From: Geitlerinema sp. BBD 1991-9
GTDB taxonomy: Bacteria; Cyanobacteriota; Cyanobacteriia; Cyanobacteriales; Geitlerinemataceae
Direction of reading: 5' to 3'
Assembly (NCBI GenBank): GCA_001657325.1
Contig: LWRO01000006.1
Span: forward strand, 1 to 64,000
Length of the DNA stretch: 64,000 nucleotides
Part shown: positions 1 to 9,384 of the stretch, piece after piece
Layout of the letters: every line of letters begins with the position of its first letter
How positions within the stretch are numbered: position 1 is the stretch's first letter
Made by a program: the position numbers and the translations under genes
The notes under the pieces: model-generated
What the model was told of the DNA's origin: nothing
The model's database searches: none
What the model saw: only the letters and a program-made list of their open reading frames with translations

Positions 1-111
1 GGCTTTCTTGTTTGCTCCCTCCGGTCGCCCGCCGCTTCACCACCCCCCAAGCCTTCGGCTATGGGCGGAGCACTGCGACGGATCTTGGTAGAAGTTCAGC
101 AAGCGACCACA

Positions 112-681
112 TCAACGAGACGTAACAGAATCAGAGAATACCGTCTCTTCTAATTGCTGAAGCGCTCGATCGAAATCGTTGTTAACCACGCGAACGTCAA
201 ACTCGTCCGATGCTGCAATTTCTTCGCGGGCGTGTTGTAACCGACGCTCGATCGCGCTTTCCGAGTCGCCGTTACGGCCGCGCAACCGGCGCTCTAACTC
301 CTCAAGCGACGGCGGCAACACGAAAATCGAGAGCGCATCTGGAAAACAACGGCGCACCTGTCGCGCTCCCTCTAACTCAATTTCCAAAATAACCCATTCT
401 CCTCGATCGAGTTGCCGTTCGATCGAAACCCGAGGTGTCCCGTAATAATTTCCGGCAAATTCTGCCCATTCGAGCAACTCACCGTTTTCCACCATCTCTA
501 AAAATCGATCGCGGCTGACAAAATAGTACTCTTGTCCGTCCACTTCACCCGAACGAGGCGTTCGCGTCGTCGCCGAGATCGATAAATAGAGTTCCGGGTG
601 GCGCTGGCGAAGCGAACGCAGCAGTGTTCCCTTGCCCACGCCACTCGGCCCTGTCAAAATAATTAACTTGCCGTTGTGCAT
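112..681 (-). CDS. gmk: Guanylate kinase
   Basis: Transfers phosphate from ATP to GMP, giving GDP, in cytoplasmic purine nucleotide synthesis. The 189-residue product has the P-loop GPSGVGKG at residues 11-18. It also has the GMP-binding stretch [18 protein letters not shown], as in all bacterial Gmk proteins, and the family's usual length. The ATG at 681 is the only sensible start, because it lies just before the conserved [10 protein letters not shown] core. The gene lies 66 bases downstream of the remA-like gene on the same strand, the same order (remA-gmk) known in Bacillus and most cyanobacteria, so co-transcription is likely. The reading frame is intact. The assignment is near certain. 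Confidence 0.97.
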   Translation of the reverse strand: MHNGKLIILTGPSGVGKGTLLRSLRQRHPELYLSISATTRTPRSGEVDGQEYYFVSRDRFLEMVENGELLEWAEFAGNYYGTPRVSIERQLDRGEWVILEIELEGARQVRRCFPDALSIFVLPPSLEELERRLRGRNGDSESAIERRLQHAREEIAASDEFDVRVVNNDFDRALQQLEETVFSDSVTSR

Positions 682-747
682 TTTCGTTTGTCTTCCATTG
701 GCAAAACGGGGCGATCGATCCCCGTTTCTGGATAAACCTCCAGACTA

Positions 748-1005
748 CTATCCCTGACCATCTTTACTGAAGACAAATCGATTCGCAACCGTTTCAGGTT
801 GAATCGCCGAGAGAATAACATGGCTAGAGTCGGTAACGATAACGGCACGGGTTCGTCGGCCGTAAGTCGCGTCAATCAACTGACCCCGTTCTCGAGCGTC
901 CGTAATGATACGCTTAATTGGAGCAGACTCTGGGCTAACGATAGCGACGACGCGATTCGCCGATACGATATTTCCAAAGCCGATGTTAATAAGCTGAATG
1001 TCCAT
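748..1005 (-). CDS. RemA-like DUF370 DNA-binding regulator
   Basis: An 85-residue member of the RemA/DUF370 family. In Bacillus RemA is a DNA-binding activator of biofilm-matrix genes; the cyanobacterial role is not established and is inferred. The family signature is clear: [20 protein letters not shown] at the N terminus, a central [21 protein letters not shown], and [21 protein letters not shown] longer frame runs up to 1119, but conservation starts at the ATG at 1005, which has an AAGGA ribosome site about eight bases upstream, so the short start is chosen. It precedes gmk on the same strand. Confidence 0.92.
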   Translation of the reverse strand: MDIQLINIGFGNIVSANRVVAIVSPESAPIKRIITDARERGQLIDATYGRRTRAVIVTDSSHVILSAIQPETVANRFVFSKDGQG

Positions 1006-1186
1006 AGTGAATCCTTCGCTTACTCGTGTGAGGAACGTCGTGACGACACGATCTAACCTCAATGTTAGATAGAATCCAAAATTTTGGCTGACTCGGCGTA
1101 AATTCAAGCAAAATCGCACTCCTACGCTCCCTAACTCCGAACGCCTCTAATCACTGTACTGTCGAGATTTCAGCAATTTTTTTCCC

Positions 1187-2911
1187 GTGCAACCCGTCGA
1201 TTTTACGATTCTTAGCGCTATTTGTGCGGATTTGCGCTCCCATTGGCTTCCCGCTCGCGTCGAACAGGTGTACCAACGCGATCGAACCCGCATCGCTTTA
1301 GCATTACGCACGATCGAGCGTCGCGGATGGTTGTGCTTGTGCTGGCACCCCCAAGCCGCCCATCTTTGTATCGCCTCCCCGCCACCGAAAGCGCCCGACA
1401 CCTTTACCTTTAGCGATCAACTACGCCACCAACTCAAAGGATTTGCCCTCGTCGCCATCGAACCCCTCGCGCCTTGGGAGCGCGCCCTCGATTTTCAATT
1501 TTCCCGTCGTCCCGGCGATCCGGTGGTTTGGCACCTCTACGTCGAAATTATGGGCAAATATAGCAACGTCATCCTCGCAAATGCCGATAACGTTGTCGTC
1601 ACCGCGGCCCACCAAGTCACCGCCGCTCAGTCGAGCGTGCGCCCTATTCTCACGGGACAGCCCTACGAACCGCCCCCCGCCCTCACGGAAGCCGCCCCCC
1701 ATCTCGAAGAACCATTCGATCGATGGAAAGAGCGCGTGTCTCTGGTTCCCGATACGCTACGCCGCAACCTTTTTAAAACCTATCGAGGACTCAGCTCGAC
1801 CTTGGTTCGTGCCTTGGGGAGCGCAACACAAATCGATCCCGAGCGCAACACGGATCGTCTCACAGATGCCGAATGGAAGGTATTATTTGAAGCTTGGAAA
1901 AATTGGTTGATTACATTAGATAAAGAAACGTTTCAACCTGGATTGACGATGGCTGGATATACCGTTTTAGGATGGGATGCCATCCAACCTGTTGACGATT
2001 TGCAATCCCTCATCGATCGCTACTACAGCGATCGATTCAACCAGCAATCCTTCAAACAGTTGCACCACCAACTTTCGCAAAAAGTTCGCAACGCCCTGTC
2101 GAAGCTACAAACCAAACGTCAGACGTTTATCGATAAATTACAGCAGTCCGACGATGCTGAAACCTACCGCCAGCGGGCCGATCTTCTCATGGCACATCTC
2201 CACGAGTGGAAAGCTGGCATGAAGAACATCGTATTAGCCGATTTTGAAACTGGCAAACCGGTTAACATTCCACTCGACCCCGAACGAAATGCCGTACAAA
2301 ACGCACAGTTTCTCTACAAGCGCCATCAAAAGCTAAAACGGGCAAAAGATGCCGTCAAGCCGTTGCTGGCAGAAACCGAGGCTGAAATTCACTATTTACA
2401 ACAGGTCGAAGCTTCTCTGTTACAATCTAAAGAATACCGTCAAGGTGTCGATCTGGTAGCGCTAGAAGAAATTCGAGACGAGCTAATCGAGCAAAATTAT
2501 CTGTCACGTTCCCAGCATCGCAGCCGAAACAGTTCTGAAGTCGATAACTTTTACCAATATCGATCGCCCAACGGTTTTGAGGTTCTCGTCGGACGAAATA
2601 ATCGCCAAAACGATCGACTTTCCTTCCGTTTGGCGAACGAGTACGATCTCTGGTTTCACACCCAAGAAATTCCGGGAAGTCACGTTTTATTACGGTTAAA
2701 TCCGGGTGCTGTTCCCGACTCGGACGATTTACAGTTCGCGGCCGATCTCGCTGCATATTACAGTCGCGCCCGAGATAGCGATGCTGCCCCAGTTGTCTAC
2801 ACCAAACCAAAATTCGTCTACAAGCCTAAGGGTGCAAAACCCGGTATGGCGATTTACAAACACGAAACTGTAATTTGGGGAAAACCCGGAGCCGTGGAGG
2901 AAGATAAATAG
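1187..2911 (+). CDS. NFACT family protein (Rqc2/RqcH homologue)
   Basis: A 574-residue NFACT protein, the bacterial counterpart of eukaryotic Rqc2/NEMF. Characterised members bind obstructed 50S subunits carrying peptidyl-tRNA and recruit tRNA-Ala for C-terminal tailing, marking nascent chains for degradation; some were first named fibronectin-binding proteins. The N-terminal NFACT-N fold starts MQPVDFTILSAICADL and includes VEIMGKYSNVIL. A coiled-coil region spans roughly residues 280-430. The NFACT-R domain near the end carries FEVLVGRNNRQND and DLWFHTQEIPGSHVLL. The start is GTG at 1187; the family start residues follow it directly. It is divergent from the remA-gmk pair. Confidence 0.93.
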   Translation: MQPVDFTILSAICADLRSHWLPARVEQVYQRDRTRIALALRTIERRGWLCLCWHPQAAHLCIASPPPKAPDTFTFSDQLRHQLKGFALVAIEPLAPWERALDFQFSRRPGDPVVWHLYVEIMGKYSNVILANADNVVVTAAHQVTAAQSSVRPILTGQPYEPPPALTEAAPHLEEPFDRWKERVSLVPDTLRRNLFKTYRGLSSTLVRALGSATQIDPERNTDRLTDAEWKVLFEAWKNWLITLDKETFQPGLTMAGYTVLGWDAIQPVDDLQSLIDRYYSDRFNQQSFKQLHHQLSQKVRNALSKLQTKRQTFIDKLQQSDDAETYRQRADLLMAHLHEWKAGMKNIVLADFETGKPVNIPLDPERNAVQNAQFLYKRHQKLKRAKDAVKPLLAETEAEIHYLQQVEASLLQSKEYRQGVDLVALEEIRDELIEQNYLSRSQHRSRNSSEVDNFYQYRSPNGFEVLVGRNNRQNDRLSFRLANEYDLWFHTQEIPGSHVLLRLNPGAVPDSDDLQFAADLAAYYSRARDSDAAPVVYTKPKFVYKPKGAKPGMAIYKHETVIWGKPGAVEEDK

Positions 2912-3017
2912 ATGAGGTGATGGGGAGATGGGATTTTTGCATCCGAAATGACGAATTCGACCGTACAGAATCGTCAATAGATGAATCGCAGATCGTAGAT
3001 CGTAAATCGTAAATTGT

Positions 3018-3959
3018 ATGAACGATAAATCGTCGATCGATTCTCAAGCCTTAACCCTGACAGCTCGGGGAAATTTAGCCATTGCGATTTTAGGAATTCT
3101 GTTTGCCCTGTTGACTCGATCGAACGCCATTTTGCTCGATGGTGCTTTGTCAATCGTCAACGCCGCCTTTGCGTTTTTGTTATTGCGTCTCGATCGACTG
3201 TCCCAACGTTCCGATCGAGAACGGTTCGCGTTTGGAGACGAGATGTTCGGGCCGATGCTCGAAGTGGGTAAAGGGTCGATCGAGTTAACCTTGCTCGGCT
3301 TTGCGGCGTTGTCCGCCATCGTGACCGTCGTTGCGGGGGGACAGTCCGTTAATTCGGGAATGGCGATCGGCTACGGGGCGCTCGTCGCGGTAGCGGGAAC
3401 GATCCTCGCAGCGCGTCAAGGAAAATCAGCGCAACGCAGCGGTACACCCACTCTCGATCGAGACGCCAAACACTGGTTTAACCACGGGATGACCGGTGCA
3501 GCTCTCGCCGTCGCCTTTATTTTCGCCTTCCTGATGCGCGAAACCGATCTCTCGGAAACCCTGCGCTATCTCGACCCCCTGCTCGTATTGGGGATGATGG
3601 CTGTTTCGATTTCCCATCCCTTGCGAACCGTTCGCGATAACTGGACACAACTGTGGGGACGGACACCGGAACGCGCTTTAGAAACTCGCGCTCGCCGTTT
3701 CCTCGATCGAGCCTTGCGCCTCGTTCCCCATCGAGAATCACGCCTGCGCGTCGGACGACTCGGACAGCAGGTTTACGTGCGTGTCGATCTCGTGATTTCC
3801 CCCGATAACGACCTCACTGACGACGTTCGCGACCACGATCGCGTGCGAAAACTCCTGTTCGATCGACTGCACGAAGGCTTTCCTCACCTCGCCTTGGACG
3901 TGAACTTTACGGCCGATCGGATTTGGATGCAACGGGCGATCGGCGAAGATGAGGGGTAA
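3018..3959 (+). CDS. Cation diffusion facilitator-like transporter
   Basis: A 313-residue membrane protein resembling the cation diffusion facilitator (CDF) family, which exports divalent metals in exchange for protons. Hydrophobic segments are visible around residues 18-60, 90-135, 155-175 and 185-200. A soluble C-terminal domain of about 90 residues follows, as in CDF proteins. The helix-1/2 region contains SNAILLDGALSIVNAAFAF, where CDF proteins carry the SxAxxxDG-type metal motif. The second expected metal motif (HxxxD) may be WFNHGMTG near residue 155. The substrate cannot be read from sequence. It starts with ATG 106 bases after the NFACT gene, and the gap ends in short ATCGTAAATCGTAAAT-type repeats. 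Confidence 0.8.
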   Translation: MNDKSSIDSQALTLTARGNLAIAILGILFALLTRSNAILLDGALSIVNAAFAFLLLRLDRLSQRSDRERFAFGDEMFGPMLEVGKGSIELTLLGFAALSAIVTVVAGGQSVNSGMAIGYGALVAVAGTILAARQGKSAQRSGTPTLDRDAKHWFNHGMTGAALAVAFIFAFLMRETDLSETLRYLDPLLVLGMMAVSISHPLRTVRDNWTQLWGRTPERALETRARRFLDRALRLVPHRESRLRVGRLGQQVYVRVDLVISPDNDLTDDVRDHDRVRKLLFDRLHEGFPHLALDVNFTADRIWMQRAIGEDEG

Positions 3960-4053
3960 ATCCCCTGATGGGTTTCACTAATTTTACGGATTTGATTTCC
4001 GGACAGATCGGTTATGCTCTAGGTGAAAGGGTTGGCCTATCCCCTCAAATGCT

Positions 4054-4605
4054 ATGACCCAACCGAAACTACACGACCTCGCCCGTGAAGGCAACGCCCA
4101 AGCGATTTCTGCGCTGTTGAACCAGTTTTTGAAATCCCAAGGGGTTCGATCGAAAGTTGCCCTCAAAGAGGGATGTTTGCATATTATCTTGGAGTCGGAA
4201 GGCAATGCCCCCGATCGGGCGAGCTGTGTCGAACTCGTGCGAGCCAAGGTGGTTCACTGGGAAATTGAAGGGATCGAGCGCGTGCGCGTGTACGGTCGTA
4301 AAACTGGCGAACTCGCCGCAGCCTGGAATCAAGAATTTGCCGTGGCCGTTGGCGGATATTCCAATCTGTTGTTTTCCCACTCTCGCGGGACGACGGGGAC
4401 GCCGGAGATCGACAACTCTCCCCCCATCTCGCAACCGCCCAAGCCCGCTCGTCCAAAATCGTCGCCGCGTATCTTCGTCGGGATCTTCATTTTTATTGCC
4501 ATCGTCTTCGTCTCGATTGGAGCTTACATCGTCCTGCAAAATTCTTTGGACTCCCCTGACGATACCGAGGGGTTTCAGCCTCGAACCCGTTCCCAACCGA
4601 TCTAG
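4054..4605 (+). CDS. Conserved cyanobacterial membrane-anchored hypothetical protein
   Basis: A 183-residue protein of unknown function. The first 100 residues form a domain seen at the N terminus of many otherwise unrelated cyanobacterial proteins, with pattern LAREGNAQAISALLNQFLKS at the start and VRVYGRKTGELAAAWNQEF at the end. A Pro/Ser-rich linker (about residues 120-145) follows. One transmembrane helix, IFVGIFIFIAIVFVSIGAY, lies near residues 146-166, leaving a short outside or periplasmic tail. It looks like a single-pass anchor for the N-terminal domain. It starts at ATG 94 bases after the transporter gene. No function is proposed. Confidence 0.72.
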   Translation: MTQPKLHDLAREGNAQAISALLNQFLKSQGVRSKVALKEGCLHIILESEGNAPDRASCVELVRAKVVHWEIEGIERVRVYGRKTGELAAAWNQEFAVAVGGYSNLLFSHSRGTTGTPEIDNSPPISQPPKPARPKSSPRIFVGIFIFIAIVFVSIGAYIVLQNSLDSPDDTEGFQPRTRSQPI

Positions 4606-4691
4606 TCGATCGTTCTCTACCGTTTTAAGCGTTGGGGCTTGCTGACAACAAGCCTCGACCGGTTGACCGCATCTAAATCGAGACTTGCCCT

Positions 4692-5528
4692 ATGTCGATC
4701 GAGCCAATTCCCACGCCTCTCGTTTCAGCCAATTGGCTAACCCAGCATCTCAACGATCCCAACGTCGTCATCGTAGACTGTCGCTTTTCCCTCGCCGAAC
4801 CCGAACTCGGCCGCCAGCAGTACCTCGACACTCATCTTCCCGACGCGTTTTACCTGCACCTCGAACGGGATCTCGCCAGTCCCGTGCAACGACACGGCGG
4901 CCGCCATCCGCTCCCCAACCCGCAAATTCTTGCCGGAAAACTCGCCGCCATTGGTATTACATCCTCAAAAACCTTTGTCGTCGCTTACGATGATTCGCGA
5001 TTTGCTTTCGCGTCTCGATGCTGGTGGCTGCTGCGCTATCTCGGACACGAACGGGTGGCGATTCTCGACGGCGGATTTTCTCAATGGCAATCCCAGGGCT
5101 ACCCCGTAACCCGCGAGTTACCCCAACCTCGATCGGGACACTTTACCGTGCAGTTACATCCCGATTGGGCGATCGATATCGCACAGGTCAAGCGTTGTCG
5201 AAACTTACCCGATGTCGCCCTCGTCGATGCGCGAGATGCCGATCGATATCGAGGCGAACGGGAACCCATCGATCCGATCGCCGGACACATTCCAGGTGCT
5301 ATTAACCTGCCCTGGAAAACCATGACGGACGATCGAGGTTTTGCACTCTCTCCCGAGCGCCAACGCCAGCTTTGGCAAACTCTCACCTCTGCTGACGAGG
5401 TGGTGGTCTACTGCGGGTCGGGCGTGACAGCCTGCGTTCATATCTTGTCTCGCCAAATGGCAAAACTCCAGCCCGCCAAGTTGTATCCTGGAAGCTGGAG
5501 CGACTGGTGTTCTTATCAAAGCGGGTAA
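4692..5528 (+). CDS. Thiosulfate sulfurtransferase, two-domain rhodanese
   Basis: A 278-residue sulfurtransferase with tandem rhodanese domains, moving sulfane sulfur from thiosulfate or 3-mercaptopyruvate to an acceptor such as cyanide or a thiol. The C-terminal catalytic loop VVYCGSGVTAC puts the active cysteine at residue 241. The N-terminal domain has YDDSR at the equivalent place, so it lacks the cysteine and is structural only, which is normal for this family. The CRYC-type loop CGSGVTAC is closer to mercaptopyruvate sulfurtransferase (CGSG[TV]) than to classical rhodanese (CRKGVT), so the natural donor may be mercaptopyruvate. Its stop codon lies inside the tRNA-Gly gene on the other strand. 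Confidence 0.92.
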   Translation: MSIEPIPTPLVSANWLTQHLNDPNVVIVDCRFSLAEPELGRQQYLDTHLPDAFYLHLERDLASPVQRHGGRHPLPNPQILAGKLAAIGITSSKTFVVAYDDSRFAFASRCWWLLRYLGHERVAILDGGFSQWQSQGYPVTRELPQPRSGHFTVQLHPDWAIDIAQVKRCRNLPDVALVDARDADRYRGEREPIDPIAGHIPGAINLPWKTMTDDRGFALSPERQRQLWQTLTSADEVVVYCGSGVTACVHILSRQMAKLQPAKLYPGSWSDWCSYQSG

Positions 5529-5591
5529 CGCGATTCGAACGCGCGACATTCACCTTGGCAAGGTGACGCTCTACCACTGAGCTATACCCGC
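5520..5591 (-). tRNA. tRNA-Gly (anticodon GCC)
   Basis: The reverse complement folds as a full cloverleaf. The acceptor stem is GCGGGTA/TACCCGC, the D arm is GCTCAGTGGTAGAGC, and the anticodon arm is TCACC-TTGCCAA-GGTGA with anticodon GCC. A five-base variable loop and a T arm with TTCGAAT complete it. CCA is not encoded. The last nine bases of the tRNA (acceptor 3' strand and discriminator) overlap the end of the convergent rhodanese gene. Confidence 0.97.
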
Positions 5592-6113
5592 GAGACGCTC
5601 ACTTGCGCTTGCGTGTTATCCATATTCGCAAACTTTTCTGGGCTTGTCAACCTTTTTGGCAAATTTTTTTCGCACGAGTCTGCATTTCGCCGGCTTCCGC
5701 CCCAGTCAGAGACCCAAATAACGGCTATGCCAAACCCGATTGCCAGGAATCCGAACGGCAACTCAGACGTGCGACTTTCGCGGTCGCCCAGGGAGGGTGA
5801 GGCAACCGCGAGGGTACGCCCCGACTGAATTTCAGATTCAGAGTCGGAGCGCTGTCGGCTAAAGCGGTCAGTCAGATTCGAGCGGCAATCGGGTCGAGAT
5901 CGATCCGTTTACCGCGAGGCGAAAGGCTCTGTCGAGTAATGGTAGGGTGTGTGACGCGGACGAAAAATGGGTTTGAATTCCAGTTCATGAGATTTCCGCG
6001 TCACGCACCAAGCACTGTTGTACCGCTGCTCTAGGCGAAAGGCTCTGTCGAGTCTCGATCGAAACTCGACAAAAGTCGTGCCAACTGAAAGACGATTCGA
6101 GAGAACTCGATCG
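5592..6113. other. Intergenic region with repeats, no gene seen
   Basis: Between tRNA-Gly and the CyRepA1 gene there is about 520 bases with no convincing coding frame; the short open frames have no recognisable protein features. It contains a 21-base direct repeat (5917-5937 and 6033-6053, beginning AGGCGAAAGGCTCTGTCGAG) and an inverted repeat with arms GTGTGTGACGCGG (5947-5959) and CCGCGTCACGCAC (5996-6008). These look like dispersed cyanobacterial repeat elements. No stable RNA was recognised. Confidence 0.6.
5917..6053. repeat. 21-base direct repeat flanking a palindromic element
   Basis: AGGCGAAAGGCTCTGTCGAG plus T is present at 5917-5937 and again, identical, at 6033-6053. Between the copies lies the inverted repeat 5947-5959/5996-6008 (12 of 13 positions paired). 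The layout, direct repeats around an inverted repeat, is that of a small inserted element, but 21 bases is long for a target duplication and no transposase is present. Confidence 0.6.
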
Positions 6114-9100
6114 CTACTCCAAATCCAACGTCAACTGCACGCAGTTCTCGGGTAGAGTGAGAATTGCCTCCTCGTCCCAGGGGTCTTCGTAGCGTTTCCG
6201 ACGACGACCCTTCGATCGATCGCGCAGTTCCTGATTGGCTTTATCGATCGCCAACCACTGCTCGAACACCATCCATCGATCGTCTTGCGGGGGTTCGATA
6301 CGATAGACGCGAACGGGCTTCTTGTCGTGACGCTCGCAGCGCAAACACGTCAACCCATAGCCGAGCTTGTCTAAAAACCGTCGTAGAATGACAATCGGCG
6401 TTGAATTTTTCGCCAGTCCGATTCCTGTAATCGTCTTGATATCCGCGCGGTGTTTGAGTGCGATCTCCGCCATCGCCTGTAAATCGAGATCGGTGTTGCG
6501 TAACTCCCGTTGCGGGTTGGCTAACAATGTCGGAAGACCCAAAACTTCGATCGTTCCCACCGTCGCCCCCAATTGCGATCGATTGAAATCGGGTTGGAAA
6601 ATCTGTCCTCGACCTTGACGCACGAGCTTACGAGCCACGCGGAGATCGCGCTCGGCGAGATACTCCCGTCCGATCGTCAAGAAATAATGCAGGCGCAATT
6701 TGTCGTACCATCCCTTATCGTCCCGCTGTACCAATTCCCGGGTGACGGGGACGCGATAGCGCCGATACAGATCGTACTTGCGCAACGCTCGACGATCGGC
6801 AGGGGTTTTCACCAAGGTTTTTTTCAGTTCGCGGTACTCGATGTCGTTCAACGTCGTTGCGTCAGCGATGGTCTGACAATCCGCTTCGTAGTTCTGGCGC
6901 TGGACTTCGGCGATCTGACGTTGCAGCGTTTCTGATGGCGATTCTGCGGCCTTGTTTTTCCCAGTGTTGCGCTTGGAGCGTCGCGTTTTTTTAGCCGGAG
7001 GAATTTCGACGATCTGGTGTCCTTCAGCCGCCAAAGCCGTCACGACTGAATCGCGATATCGAGCCATCGTCGCGTTTAAACGCACGGCCATTTTCGCCCA
7101 ACAGGTCAGAGATTCTGCTTGGAAACCCATTTCGAGATCGCCGAGAGACTCGAAGTCTGACTGTTGTAGCAAACGCACGTTCAATTGCATCAGGCGCTTT
7201 CCGGAAGCCAGCAAGCTCGGAATCGAGGTCGAGCCGTTCCCTACTTTGTTAAAGCCGTACCGAGCCACCCATAAATGGCGGGGGACGTTGTCTCGAACCC
7301 GAGCCATGGCTTGACGAACGCTGTTTTCTGACTGCACCCCTTGGGCGATCGACCAAACGGAGGTGAAACGACCGCGTAGGTCGATGCTAACTCCGGTTTC
7401 GATCGAAGGCGATGCGAACACGACATCGTAATTTTTCAACAGTCGATCGAGCGTCCCCATACAGCGATACGCTGGGTGCGTCGGTTCGGTGACGGATTCG
7501 GCATCGACACGCAAAATCTTCAGATCGGGAAACTGTTTGGAGAAATAGGCTTCGAGCGATCGCGTACTCCAAGGACTCGTCAACTTTTGCGCCGACAGAC
7601 AGACAAAGGGCTTGCCACCGTTGCGAACGTACTCTTCCAAATCCCGAACCATCCGTTTGGGGGTACTTTCGGTGTAGTGGTGAATCTGCCAACCTTCATC
7701 TAGACCCGGTTGCCAATCGTTTTGAACGATAAACGGTGCAGACTTAATCCCCGCCAAAGCCAACAGATAATCGAGGGATGTATCGCTCAAGTCGGCATCG
7801 GCAGCGAACACCTGTCCGGCTTCGTCTATGGTGTTTTGCATGAGGGCTTTGAGCGATCGCAAAACAGCCACGCGATGACTGCGGCAGGTGTCGGAGTTCA
7901 AACCGTGCCACAGCACTTGTTCGACTTCGTCGAGGATAACGACGGCATTCGTCCAATCTTCGGGATCGAATTGAGCTTGGGAGTCTGGGTGTAGGGAGTC
8001 GATACACAAACCGTACCCGATGCCGACTTCTTTCGGATCGCTGAGGTGGCTGATGTAGGGCAGGCCGAACCGCTGACAGAGGGCTTCGACGAGTTGGACG
8101 CGGTGGCCGATGACGAGGACGCGCTGTCCTTTTTCGATCGCTCGCTGGACGACGCGCTGCAAGAATTCAGTTTTACCGGTACCTTTCGGAGATCGAATAC
8201 CGATCAGTGCAGCGGTGTCGGGAATGAGGAGTTCGGGTAAAAACCGCTGCTTGAGGTGTATATCGGGGGTATAGGTCAGACGCGCGAGCGATCGAGCGTG
8301 CCAGGTGTGAAAAGGTAAGGCAGTTTGAAAGGCTCGATCGAGTGCGTCTCGGCCTTGGCTGGCGATCAGGTCGTCAACCCCTTTGCCGTCTTCGATATCC
8401 CAGGTGACGACTTTGACTTCGCAACCCGCTTGTTCGAGGAGATAGCTGGTTTGTCGGACGGCTGCGTTAACGGCTTTGATGGTGTTCGGCTTGCGATCGC
8501 GATCGAAGACGATGTACACGGGACGCTTGGTTTTCGCCAGCATATCGAGTTGGGGAATCAAGCGCGGCTTACCGATGCGGTTGCCCCATTCGTCCCGTTT
8601 GACGCGGTAGCCGCCGTTAATCCCCGGAAGGGCAATGGCTGCATAGCCGGCACTGAGGAGTGCGCCTGCTTTTTTCGCCCCTTCGGTGATACACAAGGGG
8701 ACGGAGTCGTTTTCGAGCAACCACTGCCAAAAGCCAAAGTCCGATCTCGATCGATCGAGATCGGCTTGGGAGAGCGGTACCCCAGCTCGATCGGCAATGG
8801 CTTGCCACAGGTGTGGAGGAACCCGTAACGCGAACAATCCCGTGGCGGTTTTGGGAGGATGTTCGTATTTGATGGTTTTGCAACGTTCGGTTGACGTAAC
8901 CGTGGGTCGATGATTCGTGCGGGGCTGGTTCGGTTTGAAACACCCCCACAAATCGTCTTCTCCCGTTAGGAGATCGACCCCCGAACACCACCAACCTCCT
9001 TCTTCCAAGTGGCGGTAGCGCTCGAGGAGCGAACTCGAGAGCCGACCGTCGTTCCGACGGGGAAGATCGGCAGAATAGAACAAGTAGTCGTAGGGGAGTG

Positions 9101-9179
9101 TCCCGTCGAGAGAAACGACGTTCAAGCGGGTTAACTCCTCATCGACCTGGCTGTTCGACCATTCAACGAGATAATTCAC
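6114..9179 (-). CDS. CyRepA1-family plasmid replication protein (DUF3854)
   Basis: A 1021-residue protein of the cyanobacterial CyRepA1 replication family, known from cyanobacterial plasmids and, in some genomes, the chromosome. Residues 1-120 are family-specific. A DUF3854/Toprim-like primase fold follows at about 120-285, with PLCITEGAKKAGALL, FDRDRK near 225 and GKGVDDLI near 265. An SF-type ATPase comes next, with Walker A GIRSPKGTGKTEF (328-339) and Walker B AVVILDEVEQV (412-422). A basic stretch KKTRRSKRNTGK is near residue 735. Primase plus helicase in one chain suits an initiator. The start ATG at 9179 lies just downstream of a strong inverted repeat. The frame is intact, so it may still be active, although its flanks look chromosomal. 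Confidence 0.88.
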   Translation of the reverse strand: MNYLVEWSNSQVDEELTRLNVVSLDGTLPYDYLFYSADLPRRNDGRLSSSLLERYRHLEEGGWWCSGVDLLTGEDDLWGCFKPNQPRTNHRPTVTSTERCKTIKYEHPPKTATGLFALRVPPHLWQAIADRAGVPLSQADLDRSRSDFGFWQWLLENDSVPLCITEGAKKAGALLSAGYAAIALPGINGGYRVKRDEWGNRIGKPRLIPQLDMLAKTKRPVYIVFDRDRKPNTIKAVNAAVRQTSYLLEQAGCEVKVVTWDIEDGKGVDDLIASQGRDALDRAFQTALPFHTWHARSLARLTYTPDIHLKQRFLPELLIPDTAALIGIRSPKGTGKTEFLQRVVQRAIEKGQRVLVIGHRVQLVEALCQRFGLPYISHLSDPKEVGIGYGLCIDSLHPDSQAQFDPEDWTNAVVILDEVEQVLWHGLNSDTCRSHRVAVLRSLKALMQNTIDEAGQVFAADADLSDTSLDYLLALAGIKSAPFIVQNDWQPGLDEGWQIHHYTESTPKRMVRDLEEYVRNGGKPFVCLSAQKLTSPWSTRSLEAYFSKQFPDLKILRVDAESVTEPTHPAYRCMGTLDRLLKNYDVVFASPSIETGVSIDLRGRFTSVWSIAQGVQSENSVRQAMARVRDNVPRHLWVARYGFNKVGNGSTSIPSLLASGKRLMQLNVRLLQQSDFESLGDLEMGFQAESLTCWAKMAVRLNATMARYRDSVVTALAAEGHQIVEIPPAKKTRRSKRNTGKNKAAESPSETLQRQIAEVQRQNYEADCQTIADATTLNDIEYRELKKTLVKTPADRRALRKYDLYRRYRVPVTRELVQRDDKGWYDKLRLHYFLTIGREYLAERDLRVARKLVRQGRGQIFQPDFNRSQLGATVGTIEVLGLPTLLANPQRELRNTDLDLQAMAEIALKHRADIKTITGIGLAKNSTPIVILRRFLDKLGYGLTCLRCERHDKKPVRVYRIEPPQDDRWMVFEQWLAIDKANQELRDRSKGRRRKRYEDPWDEEAILTLPENCVQLTLDLE

Positions 9180-9235
9180 GGTGGTTGCGTTCAGTTGCGA
9201 GAGGATGAGCGTATTAGAGGAGTAGAGACTCTATC

Positions 9236-9300
9236 ATACGCTATATGTAGTGTGTCAACTGTTTTTGAAATAATAATAGACACCATATATAGCGTGTATA
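9236..9300. promoter_or_regulatory. Imperfect inverted repeat upstream of the replication gene
   Basis: Arms ATACGCTATATGTAGTGTGT (9236-9255) and ACACCATATATAGCGTGTAT (9280-9299) are imperfect reverse complements separated by about two dozen bases. They lie 57 bases upstream of the CyRepA1 start, between two divergent genes, in locally AT-rich sequence. An operator for replication-gene autoregulation, or part of an origin, is an inference from position. Confidence 0.5.
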
Positions 9301-9322
9301 TTGATTTGAAAGCACGATTCGT

Positions 9323-9345
9323 AACGCCAGCGTCACGCTGGCGTT
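9323..9345. promoter_or_regulatory. Perfect 11-bp inverted repeat in a 5' leader
   Basis: Arms AACGCCAGCGT and ACGCTGGCGTT flank a single C, giving a 23-base perfect palindrome 40 bases upstream of the ATG at 9385. It is GC-rich in an AT-rich gap and has no T-run, so an operator or DNA-binding site is more likely than a terminator. Confidence 0.55.
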
Positions 9346-9384
9346 TGTGGCAACTTGAAGACAATAGATTTTGGGCAGTGAGAG

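Noticed and set aside
1-111. Open plus-strand frame from the window edge running into gmk
   Set aside because: It is short, ends at 153 inside gmk on the other strand, and shows no recognisable protein pattern; no gene is called.
5800-5880. Possible structured RNA near tRNA-Gly
   Set aside because: Only imperfect local hairpins; no match to RNase P RNA, 6S RNA, tmRNA or SRP RNA features.
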